NCBI GenBank assembly: GCA_030247675.1
Contig: JAOTRX010000011.1
Span: forward strand, 62,001 to 126,000
Length of the DNA: 64,000 nucleotides
Origin: Desulforhopalus sp.
Lineage (GTDB): Bacteria; Desulfobacterota; Desulfobulbia; Desulfobulbales; Desulfocapsaceae
Direction of reading: 5' to 3'
Shown here: in pieces, positions 1 to 7,602 of the stretch
Position numbering within the stretch: the first letter of the stretch is position 1
Layout of the letters: every line of letters starts with the position of its first letter
Position numbers and translations under genes: made by a program
The notes under the pieces: model-generated
Databases searched by the model: none
Seen by the model: only the letters and a program-made list of their open reading frames with translations
Told to the model about the DNA's origin: nothing

Positions 1-2
1 GG

Positions 3-317
3 TTCATTCCTGTTCGCTGTTTGGGCTCGGTGAACATGGCATGGATTCGTGATGCACTTTCAGCCGGGTTGGACGGGGCGATGTTGCTTGGATGCTCCTA
101 CGGTGATGACTACCAGTGCCACTTTGTAAAGGGGTCTGAAATAGCCAACAAACGAATGGAGAATATTGGCGATACTCTTTCCACTTTAGGGCTTGAGCCG
201 GAAAGAGTTGCAGCCAACCAGGTTGCAATTACTGATTACGACAAAATACCTAGCATAATCAATGATTTTGTTGATCAAATCGTTGAGATGGGGCCTAACC
301 CGTTTAAAGGATTCTAG
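3..317 (+). CDS. qmoB: QmoB, C-terminal part (gene cut by window start)
   Basis: This is the last 104 residues of the QmoB subunit of the quinone-interacting membrane-bound oxidoreductase. In sulfate reducers the Qmo complex passes electrons between the menaquinone pool and APS reductase. The visible part matches the MvhD-type (hydrogenase delta subunit) C-terminal domain: it has the RCLGSVN segment, the LGCSYGDDYQCHF segment with two cysteines, and it ends in the MGPNPFKGF tail that I know from QmoB proteins. The reading frame is open to the window edge, so the TTG at 21 is only an internal codon. qmoC follows 111 bp downstream on the same strand, which supports the call. Confidence 0.9.
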   Translation, partial: FIPVRCLGSVNMAWIRDALSAGLDGAMLLGCSYGDDYQCHFVKGSEIANKRMENIGDTLSTLGLEPERVAANQVAITDYDKIPSIINDFVDQIVEMGPNPFKGF

Positions 318-331
318 ACTTGGTGAGGTTG

Positions 332-359
332 CCTGCAGCAGAAATCTTTCTGCTGCAGG
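332..359 (+). promoter_or_regulatory. Perfect 13-bp hairpin between qmoB and qmoC
   Basis: Arms CCTGCAGCAGAAA (332-344) and TTTCTGCTGCAGG (347-359) are fully complementary. No T-run follows (the next bases are TTAATGAC), so this is not a typical intrinsic terminator. Its place, 70 bp before the qmoC start, suggests an intercistronic element that could set mRNA stability or the QmoB:QmoC ratio. The hairpin is seen directly. The role is inferred. Confidence 0.6.
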
Positions 360-428
360 TTAATGACTTGTGATGCGATGGGTTTTAGAAGAAATATGTT
401 CTCATATCGATATATGCAGGAGGAATAA

Positions 429-1619
429 ATGAATGTTCAACCCGATTTAGAATTTATCAGATCCTTAAAGGAAGCAGGGGGCGACACTCTCAAGAAGTGC
501 TTTCAGTGCGCCACCTGCTCGGTAATGTGCCCCCTCTCAAAAGAGGGTAAGCCCTTTCCAAGGAAGGAAATGATTTGGGCCCAGTGGGGTATGAGGGACA
601 AGCTGGTGACTGACCCAGATGTGTTCCTTTGTCACCAATGTGGGGATTGTACAGCAAATTGCCCTCGTGGGGCCAAACCTGGAGATGTACTCAGTGCCAT
701 CCGTGCGTACGCTTACACCTTTTATGGTTGGCCGTCTCCACTGGCAAAATTGGCTTCAACCGCTAAGGGTTTGCCAATACTGATTGGGCTTCCTGTCGTG
801 GTGATTTTTATAATGTGGCTCTTGTCTGGAGCAATGAGATTTCCAACTGCAGAAGAATTTGCCAGCCATGGTTACCAGCAATTTTTTGGAACTTGGGATT
901 TCCGCTGGTATGCTAAGAATATCTTTTTTATTGTCATGATAATGGTCCCATCTCTTGGTCTTGCATTGTTTTCTGCCTTCAAGGGGATCAGCACAATGTG
1001 GAAAAAAATGAGCGAGGACGCTGGGTTGAACTCTGAGTTCAGGCCTGCTATAGGCCAATTTCTTGTAGAATTTATCTGGCCGTCTATCATAGAGATTGTT
1101 AAGCATTCCCGTTTCCGTGAGTGCAAAACTAACATCGATAGAGTACGTGGGCATTTGCCATTAATGCTCGCTTTTATTGGCTTGTTTATTGTAACCTGCT
1201 GGTCTTTATTGAAGAACGATGTCCTCGGACTATTTTGGCATTCATTGCATGGACCTCTTCCTTTAACAGATCCGTTTAAGATCCTCGGAAATGTTTCCGC
1301 TATAGCACTTCTTTTTGGCATAGGTGTGTTGTGGTCAAATAGAAAGAAAGCGGAGGTCGAACTTAAAACCCAGGCCACATTTTATGATTGGTTTCTGATC
1401 TGGGAAATTGCCGCTGTTGGCGTTACTGGGTTGGGTTCGGAGCTTTTACGTTGGGCTGGAATGCCGGTAGTTGGGTATATCGTATATTTCATGCATTTAG
1501 TGGCCGTCATGATGCTGTTCTTGTATCTGCCATATACCAAATTCGCCCATCTGCTTTATAGAACAGCCGCGTATGCCTTTGAAAAATATCGACAAAGTGC
1601 TTTTGGAAAGGTGAGCTGA
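429..1619 (+). CDS. qmoC: QmoC, membrane subunit of the Qmo complex
   Basis: This 396-residue subunit anchors the Qmo complex in the membrane and reacts with menaquinone, linking it to APS reductase in sulfate respiration. The N-terminal domain resembles HdrC and has two 4Fe-4S motifs: CxxCxxxCP at residues 24-35 and CxxCxxxCP at 68-79. The rest, from about residue 105, is hydrophobic with several membrane segments and scattered histidines, as expected of the HdrE/NarI-like heme b part. The ATG has a good GGAGGAATAA site just upstream. A strong terminator follows, so it is the last gene of a qmo(A)BC operon whose start lies outside the window. Confidence 0.95.
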   Translation: MNVQPDLEFIRSLKEAGGDTLKKCFQCATCSVMCPLSKEGKPFPRKEMIWAQWGMRDKLVTDPDVFLCHQCGDCTANCPRGAKPGDVLSAIRAYAYTFYGWPSPLAKLASTAKGLPILIGLPVVVIFIMWLLSGAMRFPTAEEFASHGYQQFFGTWDFRWYAKNIFFIVMIMVPSLGLALFSAFKGISTMWKKMSEDAGLNSEFRPAIGQFLVEFIWPSIIEIVKHSRFRECKTNIDRVRGHLPLMLAFIGLFIVTCWSLLKNDVLGLFWHSLHGPLPLTDPFKILGNVSAIALLFGIGVLWSNRKKAEVELKTQATFYDWFLIWEIAAVGVTGLGSELLRWAGMPVVGYIVYFMHLVAVMMLFLYLPYTKFAHLLYRTAAYAFEKYRQSAFGKVS

Positions 1620-1670
1620 TAGGATCTGAAATAAGAAAGCGAAACAAATACCGCTAATATAAAGGTTCTA

Positions 1671-1703
1671 GAGGGGCTCGGTCTTTTGGCCGAGCCCCTC
1701 TTA
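1671..1703 (+). terminator. Rho-independent terminator after qmoC
   Basis: An 11-bp GC-rich stem GAGGGGCTCGG (1671-1681) pairs with CCGAGCCCCTC (1690-1700) and is followed by a short TTAGTT run. It lies 50 bp past the qmoC stop and separates the qmo operon from the tRNA-tuf unit. Confidence 0.8.
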
Positions 1704-1782
1704 GTTAGAACTAGTGTGCAGAGATTGTATCGTAACGATGTAAGCTGATGCGCAAAGAAAAGATGGAATAAAAAAATAGATG

Positions 1783-1811
1783 TTGAATTAAAAAAAGTTT
1801 ATGAGTATATT
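1783..1811 (+). promoter_or_regulatory. Sigma-70-type promoter of the tRNA-tuf unit
   Basis: TTGAAT (1783-1788) and TATATT (1806-1811) are separated by exactly 17 bp. The predicted start, near 1818, falls a few bases before tRNA-Thr at 1826. The region upstream is AT-rich. No other good promoter is visible between the qmoC terminator and the tRNAs. Confidence 0.7.
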
Positions 1812-1825
1812 CTTCCGTCTTGTAA

Positions 1826-1900
1826 GCTGGCGTAGCTCAATGGTAGAGCTCCTCACTTGTAATGAGGATGTTGTGGGTTCAATTCCTATCGCCAGCTCCA
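1826..1900 (+). tRNA. tRNA-Thr (TGT)
   Basis: A complete cloverleaf: acceptor GCTGGCG pairs with CGCCAGC, the anticodon stem is CCTCA/TGAGG with loop CTTGTAA giving anticodon TGT, the TTC-containing T-loop is present, and the CCA end is encoded. It is the first of four tRNAs ahead of tuf. Confidence 0.97.
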
Positions 1901-1968
1901 ATTAATTAGTACTTTACAAAGTAGTAATAAGAGTTTAAAGAGATTTGTCTTATTCAGGCATTCTCAAT

Positions 1969-2053
1969 GGAGGGGTTCCCGAGCGGCCAAAGGGAACAGA
2001 CTGTAAATCTGTCGGCTCAGCCTTCGGAGGTTCGAATCCTCCCCCCTCCACCA
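1969..2053 (+). tRNA. tRNA-Tyr (GTA)
   Basis: At 85 nt with a long variable arm (class II), it has acceptor GGAGGGG paired with CCCCTCC, anticodon GTA in loop CTGTAAA, T-arm GGTTCGAATCC and an encoded CCA. Confidence 0.97.
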
Positions 2054-2085
2054 CAACTCTTCTGTTTTGCAAAGAGATATATAGA

Positions 2086-2161
2086 GCGGGAATAGCTCAA
2101 TTGGTAGAGCATCAGCCTTCCAAGCTGAGGGTCGCGAGTTCGAGCCTCGTTTCCCGCTCCA
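2086..2161 (+). tRNA. tRNA-Gly (TCC)
   Basis: Acceptor GCGGGAA pairs with TTCCCGC. The anticodon loop CTTCCAA gives TCC. D-loop and T-loop are canonical and CCA is encoded. Confidence 0.97.
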
Positions 2162-2190
2162 TTCCTATTATCTCGTGTTGCAGTTGGTTT

Positions 2191-2266
<76 letters not shown>

Positions 2267-2322
2267 TGTTAACACTAGCAGCATTCTTAGAAAAATATTC
2301 AACGGCCTGAGGAGACAAGAAA

Positions 2323-3513
2323 ATGTCGAAGAAAAAATTTGAAAGGACAAAACCGCACGTCAATGTAGGTACGGTAGGGCATATTGATCATGGCAAGACC
2401 ACTTTGACTGCAGCAATTACACGTGTTTTATCATTAAAAGGTCAGGCTACGTTCACCGATTTTTCCGAGATAGATAAGGCACCGGAGGAAAAAGAGCGAG
2501 GCATTACCATTGCTACCGCTCATGTCGAATACGAGACTGTGAATCGGCATTACGCTCATGTGGATTGTCCAGGGCACGCTGACTACATTAAGAATATGAT
2601 CACCGGTGCAGCGCAAATGGACGGTGCGATCCTGGTGGTTGCGGCAACTGACGGTGCAATGCCACAGACCAGAGAGCATATTTTGCTTGCACGTCAAGTT
2701 GGTGTTCCTGCGATTGTTGTGTTCCTCAATAAATGTGACATGGTTGATGATGAGGAGCTTATTGAATTGGTAGAGATGGAGCTTCGTGAGCTTCTTGATA
2801 AGTATGAGTTTCCTGGCGATGATGTGCCATTTGTTAAAGGTTCTGCTTTGAAGGCTTTGGAGAATCCTGAAGACGCAGAATCTGCGAAATGCATTTGGGA
2901 TCTTATGGATGCCATTGATTCCTATATACCTGAACCAAAGCGCGATGTTGATCAGCCATTTTTGATGCCTGTTGAAGATGTATTTTCGATATCAGGACGA
3001 GGTACAGTTGCCACAGGGAGAATCGAGAGGGGAGTGATTCATGTTGGAGATGAGGTGGAGATAATCGGCATTCGTCCGACCGCCAAGACAACATGTACCG
3101 GAGTGGAGATGTTCCGGAAACTTCTTGACGAGGGTCAGGCAGGCGACAATATTGGCGCGTTGCTACGTGGTATCAAGCGTGAGGAAATTGAAAGGGGCCA
3201 GGTTTTGGCTGCTCCGAAATCAATCACACCGCACACGAAGTTCAAATCAGAGTGCTATATTTTGAGTAAGGAAGAGGGTGGTCGGCATACACCGTTTTTC
3301 AATGGCTATCGTCCGCAGTTTTATTTTAGAACGACAGATGTAACGGCGGTTGTCAGTCTTGAGGCGGGAGTTGAGATGGTTATGCCTGGCGACAACATTA
3401 CCGCGTCGGTAGAACTCATCACCCCGATCGCGATGGATGTAGGATTGCGTTTTGCCATTCGAGAAGGCGGGCGTACTGTTGGTGCTGGCGTTATTAGTGA
3501 AATTATCGCTTAG
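2323..3513 (+). CDS. tuf: Elongation factor Tu, copy 1
   Basis: EF-Tu (396 aa) is the GTPase that brings aminoacyl-tRNA to the ribosome. The G1 motif GHIDHGKT lies near residue 19, with RGITI, DCPGHADY and NKCD following, then the beta-barrel domains 2 and 3. A GAGGAG ribosome-binding site sits 11 bp before the ATG. The protein is identical to the second copy in the str operon, and the DNA is the same up to the stop codon (TAG here, TAA there), a sign of recent gene conversion. This copy sits behind four tRNA genes, as tufB does in enterobacteria. Confidence 0.99.
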   Translation: MSKKKFERTKPHVNVGTVGHIDHGKTTLTAAITRVLSLKGQATFTDFSEIDKAPEEKERGITIATAHVEYETVNRHYAHVDCPGHADYIKNMITGAAQMDGAILVVAATDGAMPQTREHILLARQVGVPAIVVFLNKCDMVDDEELIELVEMELRELLDKYEFPGDDVPFVKGSALKALENPEDAESAKCIWDLMDAIDSYIPEPKRDVDQPFLMPVEDVFSISGRGTVATGRIERGVIHVGDEVEIIGIRPTAKTTCTGVEMFRKLLDEGQAGDNIGALLRGIKREEIERGQVLAAPKSITPHTKFKSECYILSKEEGGRHTPFFNGYRPQFYFRTTDVTAVVSLEAGVEMVMPGDNITASVELITPIAMDVGLRFAIREGGRTVGAGVISEIIA

Positions 3514-3530
3514 TTTGTGAAAATTGAGAA

Positions 3531-3569
3531 TTGCTCTGATCCAAAAGAAAAGGATCAGAGCAATTTTTT
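3531..3569 (+). terminator. Rho-independent terminator after tuf copy 1
   Basis: Stem TTGCTCTGATCC (3531-3542) pairs with GGATCAGAGCAA (3552-3563) around an A-rich loop and runs into TTTTTTA. It lies only 17 bp past the tuf stop and 15 bp before rpmG, so it probably limits read-through from the tRNA-tuf unit. Confidence 0.9.
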
Positions 3570-3584
3570 ATATGGGAAAAGCCA

Positions 3585-3734
3585 ATGAGAGATATAGTAA
3601 CCCTCGCATGTGGAACATGCAAACGGCGTAATTATACCACAACCAAAAACAAGAAGAATACGCCGAATAAACTTGAGTTTAGTAAGTACTGCCCTTTCTG
3701 CAAAGGACATACTGCACATAAAGAAACCAAATAA
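3585..3734 (+). CDS. rpmG: 50S ribosomal protein L33
   Basis: A 49-residue protein of the large subunit. It has two cysteine pairs, CGTC at residues 9-12 and CPFC at 36-39, so it is the zinc-binding (C+) form of L33. The HTAHKETK end is typical. It lies just after the tuf terminator and before tRNA-Trp, secE and nusG, an order common to many bacteria. I place the start at the ATG of the 'MRDIVTLAC' reading. A good Shine-Dalgarno site is lacking (only GGGAAAAG is near). Confidence 0.93.
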   Translation: MRDIVTLACGTCKRRNYTTTKNKKNTPNKLEFSKYCPFCKGHTAHKETK

Positions 3735-3745
3735 AATTTATTCGC

Positions 3746-3821
3746 AGGCCAGTAGCTCCAATGGTAGAGCGCCGGACTCCAAATCCGGATGCTGGGGGTT
3801 CGAATCCCTCCTGGCCTGCCA
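3746..3821 (+). tRNA. tRNA-Trp (CCA)
   Basis: Acceptor AGGCCAG pairs with CTGGCCT. The anticodon loop CTCCAAA gives CCA. The T-arm GGGGGTTCGAATCCCTC is sound and a 3' CCA is encoded. It sits between rpmG and secE, a conserved position. Confidence 0.97.
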
Positions 3822-3909
3822 AAGCCTTTTAATAAGAGGGCTTTTATTACCACCTAAGGAAATACATTGGTTAGGCTCTGGCAGTCAAGGTTGAAGGAGA
3901 TGTATCTTT

Positions 3910-4161
3910 ATGGCAGCGAGCACGAAATTGAAGAAAACTAATGATGTGAAGATTCAAGAGCCTTCACTATTCTCGCCTGCTCAGATAAAAATATTTGCTG
4001 GTGAAGTTAAAGCTGAGTTTTTTAAGATCGTATGGCCGGATAAAAAGACAACTCTTGGTCTGACGGCAATAGTCGTGACGCTCACTATTATAATGGCACT
4101 GTATCTCGGCTCAGTCGATCTCTTGCTGGGAAAAATCATTGGTATGTTCTTGCGCCAATAA
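3910..4161 (+). CDS. secE: Preprotein translocase subunit SecE
   Basis: SecE (83 aa) clamps SecY in the SecYEG export channel. The amphipathic segment with the family motif EFFKIVWPDKK lies around residues 36-46 and is followed by a single membrane segment near residues 50-70. The N-terminal 25 residues are charged and variable, as usual. A GGAGA site precedes the ATG. It is followed by nusG at 75 bp, the standard pairing. Confidence 0.96.
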   Translation: MAASTKLKKTNDVKIQEPSLFSPAQIKIFAGEVKAEFFKIVWPDKKTTLGLTAIVVTLTIIMALYLGSVDLLLGKIIGMFLRQ

Positions 4162-4236
4162 GTGTAACGCAGCATACTCTCAGGTTTTTACGTATCTCAA
4201 CCGAATTCTTTAACTCACTTTTCAATTGCAGGTAAC

Positions 4237-4770
4237 ATGGCAAGACAATGGTACATACTTCAAGTTCATTCAGGCTTTGAGGATAAGGTTAAAGCTACTC
4301 TTGAGGAACGGATACGAAAAGAAGGCTTGGAAGAGCATTTCGGAGAGATTCTTGTTCCCACTGAACAGGTAGTTGAGATGATCAAAGGTTCGAGGAAAAC
4401 ATCCTCTCGCAGGTTTTTTCCCGGATATATGCTGGTCAGTATGGATCTGAATGATCAAACATGGCACACAATTCATGACAATATGCCACGAGTTGTTGGT
4501 TTCGTCGGCGATGATCGTGATCCTATGCCGCTGTCTGATGCTGATGCCGCCAAAATTATTGGTCGGATCCAGGACGGCTCAGAACGCCCGCGTCCGAAGG
4601 TTGTTTTCGACGTTGGAGAAGTTGTACGGGTAATAGATGGGCCGTTTGCAAACTTCCAAGGTGTGGTTGATGAGGTTTTTCCAGAAAAAGGGCGAGTGAA
4701 GGTTATGGTTTCAATTTTCGGCCGGGAGACTCCAGTCGAATTGGAATTTGTACAAGTTTCTAATACATGA
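4237..4770 (+). CDS. nusG: Transcription termination/antitermination protein NusG
   Basis: NusG (177 aa) binds RNA polymerase, aids elongation and Rho action, and couples transcription to the ribosome. The N-terminal NGN domain begins ARQWYILQVHSGFE and contains the FFPGYMLVSM core. A linker is followed by a C-terminal KOW domain (VGEVVRVIDGPFANFQG, about residues 125-177). Length and ends fit the family. It lies between secE and rplK. Confidence 0.98.
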   Translation: MARQWYILQVHSGFEDKVKATLEERIRKEGLEEHFGEILVPTEQVVEMIKGSRKTSSRRFFPGYMLVSMDLNDQTWHTIHDNMPRVVGFVGDDRDPMPLSDADAAKIIGRIQDGSERPRPKVVFDVGEVVRVIDGPFANFQGVVDEVFPEKGRVKVMVSIFGRETPVELEFVQVSNT

Positions 4771-4863
4771 TAGCAAGGTGAGGTCGTCACTTCCTGGGCA
4801 AAGATGTGTGGTAACAGTTCAGCCCAAGAGGTATGTAATTAATAGTTAGTTGGAGCAAAAGCA

Positions 4864-5289
4864 ATGGCCAAAAAAGAAACGGCTTATATCAAATTACAGA
4901 TTCCTGCCGGAAAGGCAAATCCTTCTCCACCTGTCGGTCCTGCCTTAGGACAACGAGGTGTGAACATAATGGAATTTTGTAAGAGTTTTAATGCAAGAAC
5001 TCAGGCTATGGGAGATACTATTATTCCCGTAGTTATAACAGTTTACCAAGATCGTTCTTTCTCCTTCGTCACAAAAACTCCACCTGCTTCAATATTGCTT
5101 ATGAAGGCAGCTGGGTTGAAGAAAGGGTCGAGTAATCCAAAGATTGATCGTGTTGCTGAGATAGGTAGGGATAAGATCAGAGAAATTGCTGAACTTAAAA
5201 AGCCAGATCTCAATGCATACGATGTAGAAAGCGCGATGCGTATCATTGAAGGAACAGCACGGAGTGCCGGTATTACCATCATTGATTAA
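4864..5289 (+). CDS. rplK: 50S ribosomal protein L11
   Basis: L11 (141 aa) forms the GTPase-associated centre with 23S rRNA and takes part in the stringent response. The N-terminal domain shows KLQIPAGKANPSPPVGPALG with the Pro-rich linker region. The C-terminal RNA-binding domain ends in the conserved IEGTARSAGI segment. It is the first gene of an L11-L1 pair, with 60 bp to rplA. In other bacteria L1 represses this mRNA through its leader. The 93 bp leader here can fold a TGGGC/GCCCA stem, but I cannot confirm an L1 site. Confidence 0.98.
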   Translation: MAKKETAYIKLQIPAGKANPSPPVGPALGQRGVNIMEFCKSFNARTQAMGDTIIPVVITVYQDRSFSFVTKTPPASILLMKAAGLKKGSSNPKIDRVAEIGRDKIREIAELKKPDLNAYDVESAMRIIEGTARSAGITIID

Positions 5290-5349
5290 TTCATAAATTA
5301 AAACACTGCTGATAGGAATCAATAAATCCTATTCAAGTAGGAGGCTGCT

Positions 5350-6054
5350 ATGCCGAAACACGGTAAAAATTATAAGAATAAAATAGAGGGTGTGGATCGT
5401 AGTACCCTACATAGCGTCGAAGCAGGAATTGATTTGGTCCTTAAATCTACCTATGCCAAATTTGATGAGACTTTCGATGTAGCAATTAAACTGGGGGTTG
5501 ATCCTCGGCACGCTGACCAGATGATTCGATCGTCCGTAGCACTACCACATGGCACTGGGAAGGTTACGAGAGTCCTCGTCTTTGCCAAAGGTGCAAAGGA
5601 AGCTGAAGCTCTTGAAGCTGGGGCTGATTACGTCGGTGGAGATGATCTCGTTGAGAAAATTAAAGAAGGCTGGCTTGAGTTCGACAAGACAGTAGCTACT
5701 CCAGATATGATGGGTGTAGTTGGAAAAATTGGCCGTATACTTGGGCCACGGAACCTTATGCCAAACGCCAAACTTGGTACTGTTACCTTTGATGTTGCAA
5801 ATATTGTTAAAGATATCAAAGGGGGTAAGGTTGACTTTAGGGTTGATAAAGGTGGGATTATTCATAGTGGCATTGGCAAAGTCTCTTTTGGAAAAGAGAA
5901 AATATCTGATAACCTTTTAGCCTTTGTTCAGAGAATAATTCAACTGAAGCCGTCTACGAGCAAAGGGATCTATCTTCGATCCATTACGATTTCGTCGACA
6001 ATGGGTCCGGGTGTGAAACTTGATCCGTTAGCGGTACGATCTTTATTGAGTTAG
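5350..6054 (+). CDS. rplA: 50S ribosomal protein L1
   Basis: L1 (234 aa) forms the mobile stalk by the E site and often represses its own L11-L1 mRNA. Landmarks are VDPRHADQMIRSSVALPHGTG near residues 50-70, the domain II stretch with LGPRNLMPNAKLGTV, and the C-terminal segment STMGPGVKLD. Length is normal. A GTAGGAGG site sits just before the ATG. The L10 leader follows. Confidence 0.98.
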   Translation: MPKHGKNYKNKIEGVDRSTLHSVEAGIDLVLKSTYAKFDETFDVAIKLGVDPRHADQMIRSSVALPHGTGKVTRVLVFAKGAKEAEALEAGADYVGGDDLVEKIKEGWLEFDKTVATPDMMGVVGKIGRILGPRNLMPNAKLGTVTFDVANIVKDIKGGKVDFRVDKGGIIHSGIGKVSFGKEKISDNLLAFVQRIIQLKPSTSKGIYLRSITISSTMGPGVKLDPLAVRSLLS

Positions 6055-6102
6055 TTTCTTTGTATTGCCACTAAGATGAGTGGCGTTGAGTAAGAGTCGA
6101 AG

Positions 6103-6217
6103 ACAGCAGGCACAATTACGTTTAATCGTGCTCGTACGACCTGCCGAGACGGATGAAAATGAATTTTTACTAGCTTTGACAAATTCTATTCAGCCAAGAT
6201 AACGTAGTGCCTGCTGT
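6103..6217 (+). promoter_or_regulatory. Ribosomal protein L10-type mRNA leader
   Basis: The 198 bp between rplA and rplJ are closed by a long-range perfect 11-bp pairing: ACAGCAGGCAC (6103-6113) with GTGCCTGCTGT (6207-6217). Inside are a local hairpin around CGTGCTCGTACG and the GACGGATGAAAATGAA stretch, similar to the conserved core of known L10 leaders, which bind L10(L12)4 to repress rplJL. The pairing is seen directly. The assignment rests on position and general likeness. Confidence 0.7.
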
Positions 6218-6252
6218 AAACCAATTGTTCAATTTAACCTGGGAGGAGTGCT

Positions 6253-6780
6253 TTGAATCGTGATGAAAAAGTGACAATTGTATCGGACTTGAATGATTCA
6301 TTCAGCCGAGCAAAATTTGCTGTTGTCGCTGACTATTGTGGTTTAAAGGTTTCTGAGTTTCAGAAGATTCGTATTGAATTGAGAAACTGTAATTCGGAAA
6401 TCCGTGTAGCCAAAAATACTCTCCTGAAAAGAGCAGTTACGGATACTGGAAGCGCCGCTTTGAGCGATGATTTTTCCGGTACTACAGCGGTTATCATGGC
6501 GTATGCAGATCCTGTTGAACCTGCTAAGGTTGTAACAAAATTTGCTAATGATAACGAAAAGTTCAAGATTCGTTCTGCAGTTCTTGATGGAGAAAAGATT
6601 GGAGTGGACAAGCTTATTGCCCTCTCTAAGCTTCCGAGCAAAGATATATTGCTTGGTCAATTGTTGTCAACCTGGAAAAACGTCCCGACAGGACTGGTTC
6701 AGGTTCTCACTGGTGTACCAAGGACTTTTGTCTATGCCTTGCAGGCTATTAAAGACCAGAAAGAAGCAGTGAACAATTAG
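6253..6780 (+). CDS. rplJ: 50S ribosomal protein L10
   Basis: L10 (175 aa) anchors the L7/L12 stalk to 23S rRNA. The N-terminal rRNA-binding domain holds VADYCGLKVSEFQKIR and VAKNTLLKRAV. The C-terminal helix that carries L7/L12 ends around VYALQAIKDQKEA. I take the TTG at 6253 as start, since GGGAGGAG lies 6 bp upstream and it matches the usual N-terminus. It is followed by rplL and preceded by a structured leader that probably mediates autogenous control. Confidence 0.97.
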   Translation: MNRDEKVTIVSDLNDSFSRAKFAVVADYCGLKVSEFQKIRIELRNCNSEIRVAKNTLLKRAVTDTGSAALSDDFSGTTAVIMAYADPVEPAKVVTKFANDNEKFKIRSAVLDGEKIGVDKLIALSKLPSKDILLGQLLSTWKNVPTGLVQVLTGVPRTFVYALQAIKDQKEAVNN

Positions 6781-6831
6781 CAGGTATCTAAACGGATATA
6801 GTTTTCAATATTTTAAAAGAGGATAAAAATC

Positions 6832-7209
6832 ATGGCTGTGTCAAAACAAGATGTTATAGACTTTATTGCAAATATGTCAGTTCTCGAGTTGTCTGAGCTT
6901 ATCAAGGAATTCGAGGAGAAATTCGGTGTATCAGCTGCTGCGCCTGTGGCGGTAGCTGCGGTTGGTGCTGTTGCAGCAGAGGCTCCAAAAGAAGAGAAAA
7001 CCGAGTTTGATGTTATCTTAGCGAGCGTTGGCAGTGAAAAAATCAAGGTTATTAAAGAGGTTCGCGCTGTAACCGGCCTTGGTTTGAAAGAGGCAAAAGA
7101 GCTTGTAGAGTCTGCTCCCGCGCCTTTGAAAGAGGCTACCACCAAGGAAGATGCCGCTGACATCAAGGCGAAGATCGAAGCTGTTGGTGCAACTGTCGAA
7201 ATTAAGTAG
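6832..7209 (+). CDS. rplL: 50S ribosomal protein L7/L12
   Basis: L7/L12 (125 aa) is the multi-copy stalk protein that recruits translation GTPases. It has a helical dimerization domain (VLELSELIKEFEEKFGV), an Ala/Val-rich hinge at about residues 37-53, and the C-terminal factor-binding domain with KIKVIKEVRAVTGLGLKEAK and the terminal VEIK. A 51 bp spacer follows rplJ. After the gene comes a long gap with an attenuator-like hairpin, so expression well above that of rpoB is likely. Confidence 0.98.
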   Translation: MAVSKQDVIDFIANMSVLELSELIKEFEEKFGVSAAAPVAVAAVGAVAAEAPKEEKTEFDVILASVGSEKIKVIKEVRAVTGLGLKEAKELVESAPAPLKEATTKEDAADIKAKIEAVGATVEIK

Positions 7210-7264
7210 TTTGGAACAACGGCTACAAAGTTGTTCGAAGTTTGGGCAACAGCGGTATGATAAA

Positions 7265-7305
7265 AACACGCTACGGGCTTTGTCTCGTGGCGTGTTGTGC
7301 TTTTT
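7265..7305 (+). terminator. Attenuator-like terminator between rplL and rpoB
   Basis: A 13-bp stem with two G-U pairs (7265-7277 with 7284-7296) is followed by GTGC and TTTTT. In E. coli a partial terminator at the same place lowers rpoBC expression relative to rplJL. The same job is inferred here. Confidence 0.65.
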
Positions 7306-7602
7306 GGATATTTGAGAATCTAAATAATTATATCCAATAAAAAATTGTTTTAGTTCAGGTGGGATGATTACCTCGTTGAGGCAATAATAGCAAAAAGGAA
7401 TACTACCATGCTAAACAACAATGCTTATGTTCTTCCTGGATTTACCCCCTGCATTACATTTCATTCCTTACCGATGCATGCCCCCTGCAGTGGAAAGTTG
7501 TTCAAATTCTCCGCGGCACATATTTAGCTCAGCATGATTTTGCAGAGCTGGCCTGTCAACTAAACACTATAGTACGATTCAAAGGCAATTTCGAGGACAA
7601 TT
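7306..7602 (+). other. Long rplL-rpoB spacer with a possible 39-codon ORF
   Basis: About 300 bp precede rpoB with no recognisable gene. One short ORF (7408-7527, beginning MLNNNAYVLPG and ending FSAAHI) has an AAAGGA sequence 8 bp before its ATG. I recognise no family and cannot say if it is translated. The spacer may also hold a secondary rpoB promoter, but no clear -35/-10 pair stands out. Confidence 0.3.

Noticed and set aside
3610..3894. ORFs on both strands across rpmG and tRNA-Trp
   Set aside because: They overlap a clear L33 gene and a tRNA and have no family likeness.
6177..6206. TTGACA followed by ATAACG, a possible promoter inside the L10 leader
   Set aside because: The -10 part is poor and the segment is within the long-range paired leader, so a promoter is less likely. 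It is not excluded.
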